Below, piece after piece: positions 12,276-25,262 of a stretch of 64,000 nucleotides of DNA. The stretch spans positions 10,108,109-10,172,108 of the forward strand of contig NC_088325.1 in NCBI RefSeq assembly GCF_910592395.1, written 5' to 3'. The position numbers were made by a program, and so were the translations under genes. Origin of the DNA: Lineus longissimus. Lineage: Eukaryota; Nemertea; Pilidiophora; Heteronemertea; Lineidae. The notes under the pieces were generated by a model that saw nothing but the letters and a program-made list of their open reading frames with translations, searched no databases and was not told where the DNA came from. Within the stretch, counting starts at the first letter, position 1; each line of letters starts with the position of its first letter.

Positions 12276-14594
12276 ATGATAGTGCATCTACCAGGAAATC
12301 CACGCCAAGAACAGGAATTATTCACTGTTGACTCTGCATTAGTTGTCATCAAATTTGTTATTGTCGTCAGCTAGCGCTGTGGTAACCATAGTGGACAGTG
12401 CCTTGCAAATCCCCACACTGGGTTCTGGCACAGCTTAGTCACATGTGACACCCCTCTACCAGAGCCTAAGTTGAGGTAGGTGATCAGTTGACGAGTGAGT
12501 TATGCTAAACTGAGAAGTGTAAAGAAAACATATTCTCGCCAACATTTCAGCAAATGGTAAAATAACATCGGTATAATTTAGCGTGCTTATAATTCTACCA
12601 AAGACCAGTCGGACATATCATGTATCCGTAGTAATACACTCACCAGATAAATTGCATAAAACTCTACTGATATGTAACACATTTACTGCATATCACCCCA
12701 GAGAATCAAAATCCGGAACTCCGGGCATTACGTGCCAAATCCTGATTCCGAGTCGTCTCGTATTTCGGAATTCTGAGTCCCACTGTTGGTCGTCCAGGAA
12801 AACAGTGCTCCTTTCCTTCAAAGACGCGATGAAAATCTTATTCAACTTGTGCATTCGGATCTTGGGATCTTGCGGAGCACGTTAGTTGAAGTTTCATATC
12901 AAAGGTTGCATCTGATAGGCATATGATAACATGAATAAGGGAAAAGCTTTTGTTTTTCTTGTTTGCTTATTGATCTTTTGCTTCGTCACAATGTCTTAGT
13001 AAAGAATGTACTTGAAATCACAATATAATTGGTTCAAAAATCTCCAATAGAAAAAATAAATAAAGACAATCATTTCTAAAAATAAAACATTTATTTCATC
13101 ACAAATTGTGCATCTTTTCTATTCAAAACTTGTACCGCTACTTAGAAAAAGTCTAAGATAAAGAAGAGAAGGGCACTGAAACCCACATATTTACATGTAG
13201 CCTACATACATAAAACTACCAATGCACATCAAAGTTTCTTGATCATATTTTATACACAAAAAATCTTTGTCATAGTTAGCTACACAATCAATACACAGCA
13301 GCACGTTTTTAAAATTGGATATTTTCAAGTGACTGTTTTGAAATTCATACACACAGGCCATTCCCAATCGTGGAAACGTTTAAGGCTACTTTTCTATTTT
13401 CACTTTGTTTGGACATGTTTGTTGTCAATAGAACAAAGCCGTCATCAGGAATGCAAACAAATAGATAATGAAACCACTTAAATCTGTATGAGCCCCTATT
13501 TGATGATCAAATTTGGTAACGAATAGATAGAAAGAAGATTTTTGATGTGGGAGAAAGTATACTTGCACGGATGATAAACAAACATTTTATTCATAGGGCC
13601 TGATGGATGAACTAACTAAACAGTAATAAGACATTTGAACACATCTTGGATAAAGTGGATTACACATCACTTGGAAAATTTTAACGACACTAGGATGCAT
13701 AAAAAATCACAGAATCTGTGATTTACTATTTTCTTTATTTACCATAAACGGATATATTTTAGCGGATAAACATTTTCACAGTGGTCAACTTTTCTGAACC
13801 GATTCCTCTACGGCTTGCCCAAACAGATTTTTATTTTCGCGATGTTTCATGATTTTTATGGCAATATTTATTCGTGAACATATTTCCGTGTACGATATAT
13901 AGTCACATGGTATATATGGTCATTCCACTTTACTGCTGCCATTAATTCGCCGTTGACAAAGTGGGCAACATGGGTCGGTGAAATAAAGTTGATGTCCAGA
14001 ATGCCATCTTTATAATGTCATTTGCATCAAAGATTATGTACAGAGATTCATATTTACAAATACTAGATATACAGTCCCAATCACAATTGACATCCCCGAG
14101 TCTGTGTATGTAATGCGCAGTGTATCCGCAACCTACACACAACCTGAGTGTAGGTTGCATGAATGCTCCGAGTAGGTCTAGCTGACTTCTCCATGAGCTG
14201 TCTGGCTCAACTTACCTGCACCATTTCCCAAATGTTGGATTGCTGTATGTTGTGTTTGCCTACGTGTCGCTTTTTTTCCTTTTGCTTTTAGAATGCGACC
14301 CTTGTCTTCCTTGGTTTCGGGGGTATACGCAACTTCCACACAACCTGAGCATAGGTTTCATGAAAGCTCCGACCACATCGAGGTGACCTTTACTTGAGCT
14401 GTGTGCAACTTGCATGCACCTTCTGCCAAGTTGGATTGCGGAATTTTACGCCCTAACATAAGGAAAGTGATGTGCACATAACCAGAGTGTAAGCAGCTGG
14501 CGGCACTAAAGTGCAGGTTCTGCGCAGCCTGCGCAAAACAGGGTGTGTTAATTGTGACTAGGACTGTATAAAACAATATATTAATCTCAATATA

Positions 14595-14815
14595 TCAGGT
14601 TTGGCTCTTGGGTAATAAAGTAAATTTAATTAATAACTCTATATCATAAAATATTGACAGTTCATGTACAGAGATTCATTTTCATGAACATGATGAATAG
14701 TAAAGGTTTGGCTCTTGGGTAATAAAGAAAATTTAATTAATAACTCTATATCATAAAATATCGACAGTTCATATACAGAGATTCATTTTCATGAACCATG
14801 ATGAATAGTAAAGGT
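14595..14815. repeat. Tandem duplication of about 108 bp
   Basis: 'ggtttggctcttgggtaata' through 'gatgaatagtaaa' occurs twice in succession. The same pair is present in unit 2 at about 34660-34872. Confidence 0.75.
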
Positions 14816-15184
14816 ATTTTATCATACCTCATCTTAGAAGCAATTTTATGATACTGTTAACCACAATACAATACAATCAGCGATAGATAAATGGCCATCG
14901 TATGGCGATAGCAAATCGAAAATGATGAAAAAGTGACACTGACAGCGTGGTTTGTGTTTACATAATATGTGTGATTCTAATCTCCACAAAGATTCAAGAT
15001 TCAAATAAGTTTATTCTACCTAAAATCATGTACTCAGATACAAAATAGATATGAGGAGTAAAATAAACTTGTGCAAGTGCGAGATCTAAACTATATTGCA
15101 ACCGAAAATACAATGTAAAAATTGTCTGTGATGACAGAGTATACCGGTATAATGAGGAGAGTTCCTACAAGCGCCATCTGTAGC

Positions 15185-15345
15185 TGGGCCCAGTAAACGT
15201 TATAACCCAGCTTTTTTTGTCCACACCATGCCCAAAGCCGGGCAAAATTTTGATCCTGGGCAAAAGATGGGTCTGACCCTCTAATCATTGCCGGGTTAAA
15301 ATAGCCCGGCAATCCAGGTTTTAGTGTACACGTACTTTATGGACG
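15185..15345. mobile_element. MITE-like stretch, unit 1
   Basis: Alternating 'cccgg'/'ccggg' and 'gggcaaa' words between 'gtaaacgttataaccc' and 'gttttagtgtacac' look like a short inverted-repeat element. The copy in unit 2 is at about 35248-35408. The 73 aa ORF across it is not considered a gene. Confidence 0.4.
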
Positions 15346-15526
15346 GTCGTTTAGACACAAGCTACATAATTTCTTCATTTGAATAATGTCCTTCTCGCTC
15401 TGGCATCGCAACCAAGACTAGGACACTTGGTTTTACACCTTTCAAAGGATGAGGCTCCAAAGTAGATTTGGTGTGTCATTCATTTTGCAATGAAAAAATA
15501 TGATTGCTAAATTTTGTATGAAATAA

Positions 15527-16048
15527 TTACAGATTGTAATCAAAGACCTCTTTGTTGCAGTAAGGGCAGAACGCAACAGATTTCTTCATCAATTCAGTGG
15601 CGCATGATTTACAAACTACTTCATGGAGACAGGGTGTGAGGTACCCAAGGATTGGATTTTCCAAACACACCATGCAGAGTGTCTGGAAGTCTGTCACTGG
15701 TATCCTACACACTGGGCAGTTTGCTTGTGTGTTTTCAGCTTTATCTTGCATGCTCTTGGCGCAAGAATTGCAAACAGCCACGTGTTTGCAGGGTTTGAAA
15801 TAAACTTGTACAGGATTCTTACAGCAAATCGTACAAATCTTCGCATTCCGGTGTTGTGCTCCAGGAAGGATATTGTCATATTCAGTTTCTTTTTTACGTT
15901 GATGTGGCGGAACGTTTTCATAATCCTTCTGGATGTTCGGATGAGCGACTTTGGTGTTGGTTGGAGCAGTTGCCTGTCCTTCATCTGGTGGAGGTGTTCT
16001 TGAGTCAGTCGTTTCAGGGATGTTACTAAAACTTGGGTTTTCTTGCTC
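15527..16048 (-). CDS. Gene A exon 8: cytoplasmic tail with two tyrosine motifs and tandem RING
   Basis: One open terminal exon of 173 codons plus stop, preceded by a 'tttctctag' acceptor. The tail carries DYENV and EYDNIL ten residues apart, then two complete C3HC4 patterns. Differences from gene B are Thr for Met and Val for Leu, both in the linker before the tyrosines; the RING fingers are unchanged. Confidence 0.88.
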   Translation of the reverse strand, partial: EQENPSFSNIPETTDSRTPPPDEGQATAPTNTKVAHPNIQKDYENVPPHQRKKETEYDNILPGAQHRNAKICTICCKNPVQVYFKPCKHVAVCNSCAKSMQDKAENTQANCPVCRIPVTDFQTLCMVCLENPILGYLTPCLHEVVCKSCATELMKKSVAFCPYCNKEVFDYNL

Positions 16049-17895
16049 CTAGAGAAAGGAATAATATGATCATTGATTTTGATAGCATCACACAGTCATC
16101 ATTTAATATTCTTCAGCATGACAATTCACACTCCTTAATCAAATAAGAAGAAGGGTAACTATTCCTCTGTGCCGCGTGCTGTATCTGCCATAGAGGGATA
16201 TTTCAGTTGGGTGGCAAGGCTTTCCAACTTCTTCTTACCACAGCTTCTCCCTGAAGAAAGTCCTCACTATTAGGAGATAATGACATAAAAACTCGCATTT
16301 CATGCATTATTTAGCCCCAATATGGAAGTTTTGAAGCTGAAATAGACATAAATTGAGGTCTCCTCAAGTGGTCTTGATTAGACAACCAAGGAACTACTGT
16401 AAGGTGTCAATAATTTCTTTTCTAAAACGACTCAAAGCTAATTTTTGCCACCAAATCAGAACCAAGCGTTCCGTGGTTGTAACATCAATGACTGCTGGGA
16501 GAAAAGCACGGCCTAACATATTTTCTGTTACATTCACTGACATCCTGTCCTGTGGCAGTGGTCTTTCATAATGAGCAAATTTGTAGTTCTGTTACAATCA
16601 ACTGCTTGTCCTCAATCTCACTACATACCCTGCCAGCAATCTTTATCGAATCCATCAATCAAAAAAGGCCTTTCCATGCATTTTCTGGGACCAAGGCACA
16701 ATTATTTCAGGCAGAATGAGATAAAATACTGACCTTAACCATATGATTTCCTTTTGGTGCTTTTGTCTTTTTTAACCAACATAGGAATAGAATGCTGACA
16801 AAGATGGCGAAAATAGCCAAAATAATGACTATAATAATGCCGACCAAAGTACCCACTGGAGGGGGCAGTGCTGAAAAAGAGGGTTTGAAAATTTATTACA
16901 CTGTGCAGGACTGCACAAAATAGGTTCTTCCATTATTGCTTTGTAAAAATGCCTGTTTCATGATAAAAAAGGTAATAACTGCTCCTCTGTTATAAAATTC
17001 CCACAAAAATAGTTACACATTAACCAGATATACCCTTTTTGATCACAAGATTGTCCAATGCTGAGAGCAGTTTTTTAGTCTATCATGTGACTGAAACAGC
17101 TTTCTTAATTTGTTCAGGTGCACCATCCAAAGGATGTTCACATTTTTCCACTTTAGCACCCGAACGAATTCATAGAACATGTAGGAACAGAAATGATTTT
17201 TCTAAAGTTTGAATTTCCTGCTCTTGTATAATTGCAAAAGTTGTGGGTTCAGACCCACTTCAGGTCACCACTGGCAAAACACTTTGATTTTTTTTGATCA
17301 TTTTTTTCACTTGTAAGCTTATGTCATATTTTCTTTGTTTTGAAAAAATTTGGTTGGTTGCCATCTTTGAAATATTCTTTAAGGCCATTTTAAAGCTGGA
17401 TGTTGCCAAAGTGACTACATTTTTATGGTTATTGTTTCTTATATTCTCCAATACCTATCACCCAGGCTCTTAAATTTCACTGGTAAGTTGCACATTTTGT
17501 CATTATTTGTCCAGGAGTCTCAGGATGTCAACAAAATCGAGGTTGAAAGTGACCTACCTACAAATACATGCTGAAAATACACTGACCCATGTATTTCAGC
17601 AGAGTGCCTAGGCCCTTGGGCCTTTTGTTTAATTGAACTTCTTTCTCTCGTGAATTAGCTAGATATGCATTCTAGAAGACCTTTTTTGCATTCAGACTTT
17701 CTTGAGGCACAAGCTAGGCAGTTAGCCTGTTTTGGGCAATGAAGTTAGCTGTCCTATAGAGTTTGCCATAGAGGTCCAGAGCTTTTATTGTGAGGGTGGT
17801 GTCCTCTAGCCAATATTTTGTAGTATGATCATCTAAAAATGTCTGTGGAAAAATTGTATGCAAAAAATAGCCATGACATAAAAATTGTTACCTAC

Positions 17896-18018
17896 CTTTG
17901 CGGGTGAAGCCTTGGGTGCAAATGCCTCCCGAGACAAGAGCTACAACAAGAACCACTATCATCTCCACTATAAGCAAAGCTATGAAGATACATTTCGTGT
18001 TTATTTGCTTCTTGGCAT
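17896..18018 (-). CDS. Gene A exon 6: second hydrophobic segment, strongly diverged
   Basis: Phase 1-1, 41 codons. A hydrophobic stretch from about residue 328 to 352 follows a Lys-rich KKQINTK. Aligned with the gene B exon (37983-38105) there are 10 base differences, all between 17899 and 17980, changing nine residues and none silent. The flanking introns differ at about two positions in some 480 bp. A glutamate (codon at 17963-17965) sits mid-membrane where gene B has glycine. Confidence 0.8.
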
Positions 18019-18999
18019 CTGGAAAAATCAATGCAGAGAATAAGTTTGGTATATGTCATGTCCCTGTCCTCCCCTCTTGAAGTTGCCAAAGAAAAGATCT
18101 CTGGCCATGGTTTTGGTTGGTTTGAATGGGAGTTTTAAAAATCCATGAGAGGTGGTTGAAATTTTCGTGCTGAACATGGTGGTTTCATTCTACAGAATTA
18201 TCATAATTGGCGTCACAGACCTAGTTGCTCCATACTTGCACTGCTGGAAGTGGCAGTGATAGACTGTTCGGAGCAATCAAAAACAAGAGGTCTGGAGTTT
18301 GTTCCTGTCCTATCTTCTTTGGTGGTGGCAAAGGCCTTATGAAACTTTTGGGAGGAAGAGGGAAGAAAAGGGGTGATTAATCGAGTTCCAAACATGTTCC
18401 TGTTGCTGTGTCTTCTGCCGAAAAAAATTGGCGCTGGTGCAGTGGTCTCATTTTTGACTGATATGTCTCATTGCATCACTACATTAATTCCGCTGTTTGA
18501 TGTGCAGAAACATTGTGGGAACATGTTTGCTTGGAGCTGGAAGATCACCGCATAAGTTACCTTTTTGTTTCAGACATCCCATGGCTATAGCGAACACAAG
18601 GCAGATGAAAACGAAGATGCCGGCCCCGATTAGGACAAAATCTAATTCATAATTTTCACAATAACTGGCTGAAAAAAGGAAAGGATAGTTTGAGAAATCA
18701 GGTGCTGGGCCCCATTGCTCAATCATCGGTGCCAAGCACTGTAGTTTTATCCTCCATTCAGATTATCTAAAGGTTGTATTTGGACTACAACAGGATGTCA
18801 TTTATGATAAAGTAAAGATTTTGAACCAGTAGTATAAAAAAAACCCATTGTAGTTAAATCTTTGACAAAGCATCATAACTTGCAATACATGTTTTTTGTG
18901 GTTGGGATTATGGATTTAAGATGAGCAACAAGTACCGCAGATGAATTTGAGGTAAGTGGCCCCCTCTAAGTCAACCCAAGAACAAGAAAATAAAGCATC

Positions 19000-19190
19000 A
19001 ATTTGAACTTCTTAAGAATCTGGACAACTACAGGCAATTGGACATTGGCTTGTCTCTTTGTATGCATGTACTCTTGGTCACACCCAAGTTTTCTCTTGGT
19101 TATAATGCCCTTAATACTTCCCTTAATAATGATGATTGTATGGAGAACTATAAACGCAGCGTAGGGCAACAATCATTTTCACAGGCTTTA
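19000..19190. other. Intron 4 of gene A, no gene
   Basis: This part of intron 4 contains a small minus-strand open frame repeated in all three units (e.g. 442-648, 18966-19172, 39053-39259). It has no recognised domain and reads as an intronic shadow. Confidence 0.4.
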
Positions 19191-19213
19191 GTGGTGATGC
19201 GTTAGCCTCATTA

Positions 19214-20346
19214 TCATCAAATACGCTTTCCGTCATTGGCTGACATTACGCGCGTCACAAGGCATCTCCATGCCACCCTATCATTTGCCAGTTCGGTCAC
19301 GTGATCTATGTCAAAGTTTATGTTGATAGTAGCGAGGTCTGTTTTTATTTGGCTCATCCACGTGGTTCTTGGTTTGCCTCTGGGTCTTCTTGTCGGCTTT
19401 TAGAATTCATCTATGGCTTGTTTTGCTGGTGTTCCCTCTGGTAGTCTCAGGAGGTGTCCAAGCTAGTTCAGTCTTCTTCTTTTTACATCTTGGCTCCATG
19501 GGTGGGTTTTGGTTGTTTGGTACAGTTCTTGGTTTGATATTCTGTCTGCTCTTTTGACATTAATTCTTCTTCTCAGGAGGGTTCTTTGGAAGGTGTCGAT
19601 TTTGTTTCCCAGTAGTTTCGTGAGGGTCCAGAGTTCACTGTTGTAAAGAAAGATGCTGGTGATGAAAGTTCTGAAGATGTTCATTTTGATTCTGGTTGTG
19701 GCTCTTGGGTTGGTGAAGTATTTGGATAGGGTGTTGAAGGCGTCCATGGCTAGGCCTTTTCTTCTCTTTATATCCTTTCCATGTCAAGGTGGCTTCCCAG
19801 GTATTTGCTTTTTTCCATTCTTCGTCTCCTGTTCGGCTGATGGTAAATTCTTCTGTTTTCTCTAGGTTGACATGGAGGTTTCTCTTCTTTAGTTTTGGTG
19901 GGATGTTTTCTTTGACGTAGCTTCTGATTCCTTTACTTGTTGTGACCCATCCTATATCGTCTGCATACTGTTGATCAATGTTGAGTTTCTTTGGCTGGGT
20001 TTGGTTGGTGATAGTTATGGTCTTGGAGATGTGGAGGGGTAATCTCTGGCTGTGGATTGGCTCTGTGATAGTTGTGATCAAGGAGGTGTGGAGGGTTCGG
20101 TGGTCTGGCTTCTTGGATGGACTTTGCTAAATACATTGTGAAGAGAATGGAGCTGGCGCAGTCTCCTTGTGGTGTTCCTATATTGGTTTTGAAATTTTCT
20201 CCGAAAGTTTTCCCGCATCTGACTTTTATTTGGACATCTCGTAGGAGTAGATCAAACATATGGACCTCGTCTTCTTCTAGTACTTCTCCTAGGTCTTTGA
20301 TTAGATCTGCTCGTCTCACTGTATCGAAGGCAATGTAGCCTCATTG
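19214..20346 (-). mobile_element. Degraded LINE reverse transcriptase fragment (unit 2)
   Basis: Same fragment as at 690-1812, with FDTV, PQGD and YADD motifs. This copy has its own differences, including a short insertion near 20085 and changed residues around the PQGD motif (LAKSIQEA against FAKCIQEA). It is inactive and lies in intron 4 of gene A. Confidence 0.85.
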
Positions 20347-20762
20347 CAATAAGAAATATCCTTTCCTTTTCTATATGCGCGGTACTGCTTTTCAAGATGG
20401 TGGCAACTTACTAGTACCAGAGGTGTTGTAAGGAAGGAAGTCAGCGCCTCTAGTGTCAAGATTGATAGATCTACATGTATGTCACTTTTCTGCCAAAAAT
20501 ACACCCTCCAGCTGTTTATCAGTTCTGAGACAATACCACCATTGAATATTCATAGGTTGGAGGGTCCAGGCCTATCAATTAGACGAGTGCATGTTTTTAA
20601 CTCTCAAGTACATATTTGGAGAGGTATTGAAAAAATATATGCTGTGGCAAGTCTACAGATATAAAGAAATTATTTGATGAAAAAATTAATTTCGAATTTT
20701 GCTAATTTGGTATTAGGGGCATGTTTTGAGATTTTTCTGCCAGTTGGCTGAAAAGGAATGTA

Positions 20763-21551
20763 GGTAATAAAGGCACTGGAAAAAAAGGTACGGAAAAAAA
20801 GGCACTAGGTAAAAAAGGCACTGGAGAAAAAGGCACTGAAAAAAAGGCACTAGGAAAAAAAGGCACTAGGAAAAAAGGCACTAGGTAAAAAAGGCACTGG
20901 AAAAAAGGCACCAGGAAATCACTATACTAGGTAAAAAAAGGCACAAGGAAAAATGGCACCAGAAAACGGAATAGCCTATTTTCAGTACCCTCCGAACAGA
21001 AAAACTAGCTTGGATAGGCAGGGAATCCTTATAAAAAATGATACAAAGATCATCCGATTTGGTCGAGTAGTTTAATCAAATTGGATTCAGGGTTCCCTCA
21101 CCAATAACCTATTTCTACAAGATACAATAGTTTATCACAAGAGTGTCAAAAAGTAAGCGACGACGCTTAGACATGATGTCATGAAATCACCCCCGGAGCT
21201 CACCCATGTGAACTAAAACGGGTTGGGGAAGGTTTGCAGGTTTTTATCTAGAGAAAAAAACTAACAAAAAAACACATACCATATAGAAATGCATGGGGGG
21301 GCACCCCATATGAATTTTGGGCCGAGGTGAATTTTTCACCTAGAGATTTCCTGGTGCCTTTTTTTCCAGTGCCTTTTTTACCTAGTATAGTGATTTCCTG
21401 GTGCCTTTTTTTCCAGTGCCTTTTTTACCTAGTGCCTTTTTTTCCTAGTGCCTTTTTTTCCAGTGCCTTTTTTACCTGGTGCCTTTTTTTCTGTACCATT
21501 TTTTGCAGTGCCTTTTTTTCCAGTGCCATTTTTTCCAGTGCCTTTATTACC
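20763..21551. repeat. A/T-rich foldback element, unit 2
   Basis: Copy of the element at 2229-3034. The left arm is a few words shorter: one 'ctggaaaaaaggcac' word is missing near 20940. Confidence 0.8.
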
Positions 21552-23174
21552 GTCTACCGCTGAAAAGAGTGGAAATATCAATGTCTGTCCAATTGTCGAT
21601 TATCAAAAAGTTTCTGTGGTCAACTACCAGTTTACTTTTCACCATTTACTGCCCGACTGTCCGGAATATCATCAGATTTTTCAACTCCTAGTGATCATGC
21701 TAGGATTAAGGGGCCTAGTTGGTCACCACTTCTGTGATTGTAGCTTGTGTAAAACTGACCTTTGCAGGAGATGCTCATAATTGTGGTGAACTCCTCCGGC
21801 TTTTTCTCCTCCACCTCATCGATGTAAAAATTGTATGTTTTGTCTATCTCCGCAGTCGGGCACTTGAATTCTACATTGGCAAAAGATCCGAAGACATTTC
21901 TGTACCGATACGTCACGCTTCCTTTGCCAGTGTAGCATCCAATAGGCGTCTTGGTAGAATCTTGAGTTCCATTTACAGATAGGCTTGGCAAAGGGTCGCT
22001 TGAGCCAGGGTGCTGCAATAAGATTCGTGGTAGGGGAGTTTTGACGAAGACGAATCAGTTTTAAAAATCAACTCTTTCAATATAATTGACATAAGTTACA
22101 GGCACATTCGAAATTACTTCATTATAACACCTTATGACATTTCTAGTGGAGGTAATTTTGATTTGCCAACATTATTATTAGCAAGTTGTGTTCGTACACT
22201 ACATAGACAGTGTACATATATTTAATTAGTTGTAGCAATTGATTGAGCAACTACACACCAAGCTTTATTCTCTGTATTTTGAGCACAATGGGACAGACAA
22301 CTCAATGCACTGCAATTAATGTTGCAATAAGGTATCTTGGCATAATGATGCGCAGTGAAGATAATAAACAAAATATTCGGTTTAAATTAGGGGAGCAGAG
22401 GACATTAAATTCATTCCACCCTTTAATTAACTGAATACAGTGTCTAATTATGTTAATAAATTTCGCAAACTTCTCAACTGTTATGCCTAATTGACTACCT
22501 ATGTTAACACGGGAAGCCATCGTTTTTGTATACTGTCCCTAATTGCGAGGTGATTGGATCAAAAAGTCACTATGGCCGCCTCCGTAATTCGGAGTAGAGA
22601 GGTGTCAGCGTCACTGAGGTTTTGGCTAAAAAAAAATCACGACTGAACGGACGTGTCCATAATGGGGAGGTGTTTACCTGGCAGAGGTGTCCGCAAGGGG
22701 ACATTCTACTGTATACATTACTTACATCTGTACTGGTTCCATACCATTTTCCTTGGAAAGTCCTGTTGACTTCTGGCCAAGTGCAGTTGCAGTCCAGGCC
22801 AATTTTGAAATTGAGAGGTGTATTTGCTTGAAGAGGATAGCTTTTATTTGTCTTCAAGTAATTGAGAACTACTGGAGATGTCGTCGTATTTGTTTGGCGG
22901 ACATTTTCTCGTTTATTGCAGGGGCCTAAAAAAATTAATAGAATATTAGGATGAAAGCCAAGGTTTTGTGTATTGCCAGAGATTTGGAAATATGCAACAA
23001 TATTCAAAAAGGAACGTTTTGCCCTAAAATGTGTATTACCTTCTATGTGCATTGCCATTGCTTGAGTGCCTTCGGGTATTAGCGTGCAAAAAGAATGCAA
23101 GAGAAAAAAGCATGGATACCATTGTGCGTTCTCACCAAAAACGTCCCGCTGGCCCTAATGCAGATTTGTCATAT

Positions 23175-23893
23175 TAGGGCCGTTTAGACGCTTTCCAAAA
23201 AGACCGCATAAGACCGCATTCCGCTCTGATCCGATCGAACCCCATTCCAGACCGGACGTGGTCTCATTTTTATAATGTAACCGTTTAGACGCTCAACAGC
23301 AATGAGGACTGATGTGGACTAATTTCTTTTGGTTCCACCAATAATCCGCAGGATGTCGCGGTGGCGTCACCGATTTAGCGCCACAATGCGGGTTATAATG
23401 CTACTAGGCAAGCTCGTTCTTATGGTAGCTGCTGTCTAGCTTCCGCTGAATGGATTGATCGCTCCAAATATGTATGAGATCGAAAACAACCGTGTCCGTG
23501 AACATATCCTTCACCATATTGGAATAATGAAAATAAGCCAAGAGAAAATACTATGAAACTGACAATCCAAACGACATTAATTCCCGCGAAAATCCACGGG
23601 TTTATAATCAAAGGAAGTATTGCCGAAGTACCAAATCCAATATGCATGCGTGTAGGTAAAAAAAATTAGTCCAGATAAGACCGCATTAGGCCCGATCACG
23701 TTTAGACGACCAAATTTGATCCGGATGAATCAGGATTAGCCCTGATGGAACCGGCAAAAGAGGTGGACCACTTGAAGACCCGATGGGACCACATGAGACC
23801 CGACCGGTTTGCGTTTACACCAGGGAAATTTAGACCGCATTCGGATTTGATCGGATCTCATCGGGCCTTTTTTCTGTCGTCTAAACGGCCCTA
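23175..23893. mobile_element. MITE with GGGCCGTTTAGACG inverted termini, unit 2
   Basis: Copy of the element at 4658-5368 with the same 16 bp termini. It shares 'ctctgatccgatcgaac' wording with the unit 3 copy rather than unit 1. Confidence 0.8.
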
Positions 23894-25095
23894 CTGGTAG
23901 GGTATATGCTTTGGTCATTCTCCTTGCAAATCAGTTATCTCAAATGAAAATTGGTATTGCTTATCCTCCCGTATTTTTGGAATTGATATTCGGCTTGCTG
24001 CAGGGGGATGGCATTGCTGGCCAGTTACATAACTATACTTGCTAACAGCAATGAATATTGTGTGTGATCTTGATATTTCCAATCGAAAGGATCTGCCTGG
24101 ACATTTTAGAATTTACTCATTATCAATCGGTGGTAGAGAAAATTCCATGTTTGCTGCCAAAGTGCAATGGTTATTTCGTGAACCGTTTTAAGTTCACGTT
24201 TGCCTTCCAAGTTGCAAAAATTGCAAAAAAGATCAAATGGTCACTAACATTACCCATCACAGAAAATGTTATACACGAGATGCTGTTGCTCATCAACGTG
24301 TACAATTTCTGTTACATCCCAGAGCTGACCTCTTTTGAAGAACTCCGTAACTAAACAGGAGTGACTGGCATCAAGAATTGACAGAACTCTGCAAATAAGT
24401 AATTTCTATTGCTGCCGGTGCTGAACAGTAAAATAAAGCTTGACAATATAACAATGTTTAATACATTTAGGTCAAGCGACAACCACTTTTTGATTAAAAT
24501 TTTCATTTTGTCACAGCTCCTTTCTGGTCACAGTGATAGAAATGACTTGTTTACAGAGCGCTTTCATGATTGGCCTTTGGGCCTTAGCCCTCTTGTTTTT
24601 AGGCTTAAATGCTTACGTCTAATCCAAACTCTGAATCTTATTCCACCTGTTGAGCATGTACAGTTATAACTCCCTGCATCGTCTTACTCTGCTATCCATG
24701 AGATTGTGTAGAGAAGTATCCCTTTCGCATTCTTCCCATAAGATACATTGAATTTAGACTGAAATTTTGGAATTACACCATCATCCTCGGACATCACGGC
24801 TTCATCATTCTTCCAGTAGACCACATCCGTTTTTTCGTTGACCGCAGACAAATCACATTTGAGTGTTATCTTTTCCCCAACTGTAACTATATGTTTGGTA
24901 TCCGCTGTTTGTCCATCTAAATATTTCTCCTGACATGTTGCAGAACAATTTACTGAAAGAAACAAGAAAAGCATTGTATGGTTGTTGGCTTGACTTTTTG
25001 TTACAATTGACAGATTATTTCATTAGTACCATTGAAATGACGATCGTATAAAAATTAACCTGTAACATTAAAAAAAACTCCTGCCCATATGCATG

Positions 25096-25262
25096 TACAG
25101 TAGAACCTCTCTATTGAGTACACCTTTGGGACTGACAAGTGCCGTCCTTAATAGAGAGGTGTCCTGATTAGGGAGGTCAATTTGAATGGAAATAACCAAT
25201 TTGTGACTAAAATGAATGTCCCTAATACAGAGGTTGTCCTTGATAGAGAGGTGTCTGCTGTA
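25096..25262. mobile_element. MITE with TACAGTAGAACCTC termini, unit 2 (internal deletion)
   Basis: Same insertion as 6568-6749, but about 15 bp of the right terminus ('aagggaggttccac') is deleted. Confidence 0.75.

Larger units (their letters stand above)
10792..15526. other. Intergenic region between gene C start and gene A end
   Basis: No gene is supported. It contains an insertion at about 11275-11905, a 65 bp perfect-arm hairpin (12211-12275), AT-rich DNA from 12.5 to 14 kb with nothing recognised, a tandem duplication (14595-14815) and a MITE-like stretch (15185-15345). A minus-strand AATAAA (plus 'tttatt') at 15010-15015 is a possible polyadenylation signal for gene A, about 510 bp past its stop. 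Confidence 0.55.
371..18894. repeat. Tandem segmental duplication, unit 1
   Basis: Colinear and near-identical with 18895-38981. The start is the last base at which 'tttgtggttggg' wording matches the other copies. Along the plus strand the unit holds a LINE fragment, ectodomain exons 4-3-2-1 of gene C, intergenic DNA, then exons 8-7-6-5 of gene A. It differs from unit 2 mainly by insertions and deletions: it has a 0.6 kb hairpin segment near 11.3-11.9 kb and about 280 bp near 7.93-8.2 kb, and it lacks the 2.4 kb element of unit 2. Confidence 0.93.

Noticed and set aside
14075-14210. Remnant of a gene D-like 3' UTR (similar to about 58085-58195)
   Set aside because: Similarity is limited to short phrases also found near 14325-14400, so a dispersed repeat is more likely; no matching coding exons nearby.
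15623-16003. 126 aa plus-strand ORF over the RING exon
   Set aside because: Shadow frame opposite the real RING coding sequence.
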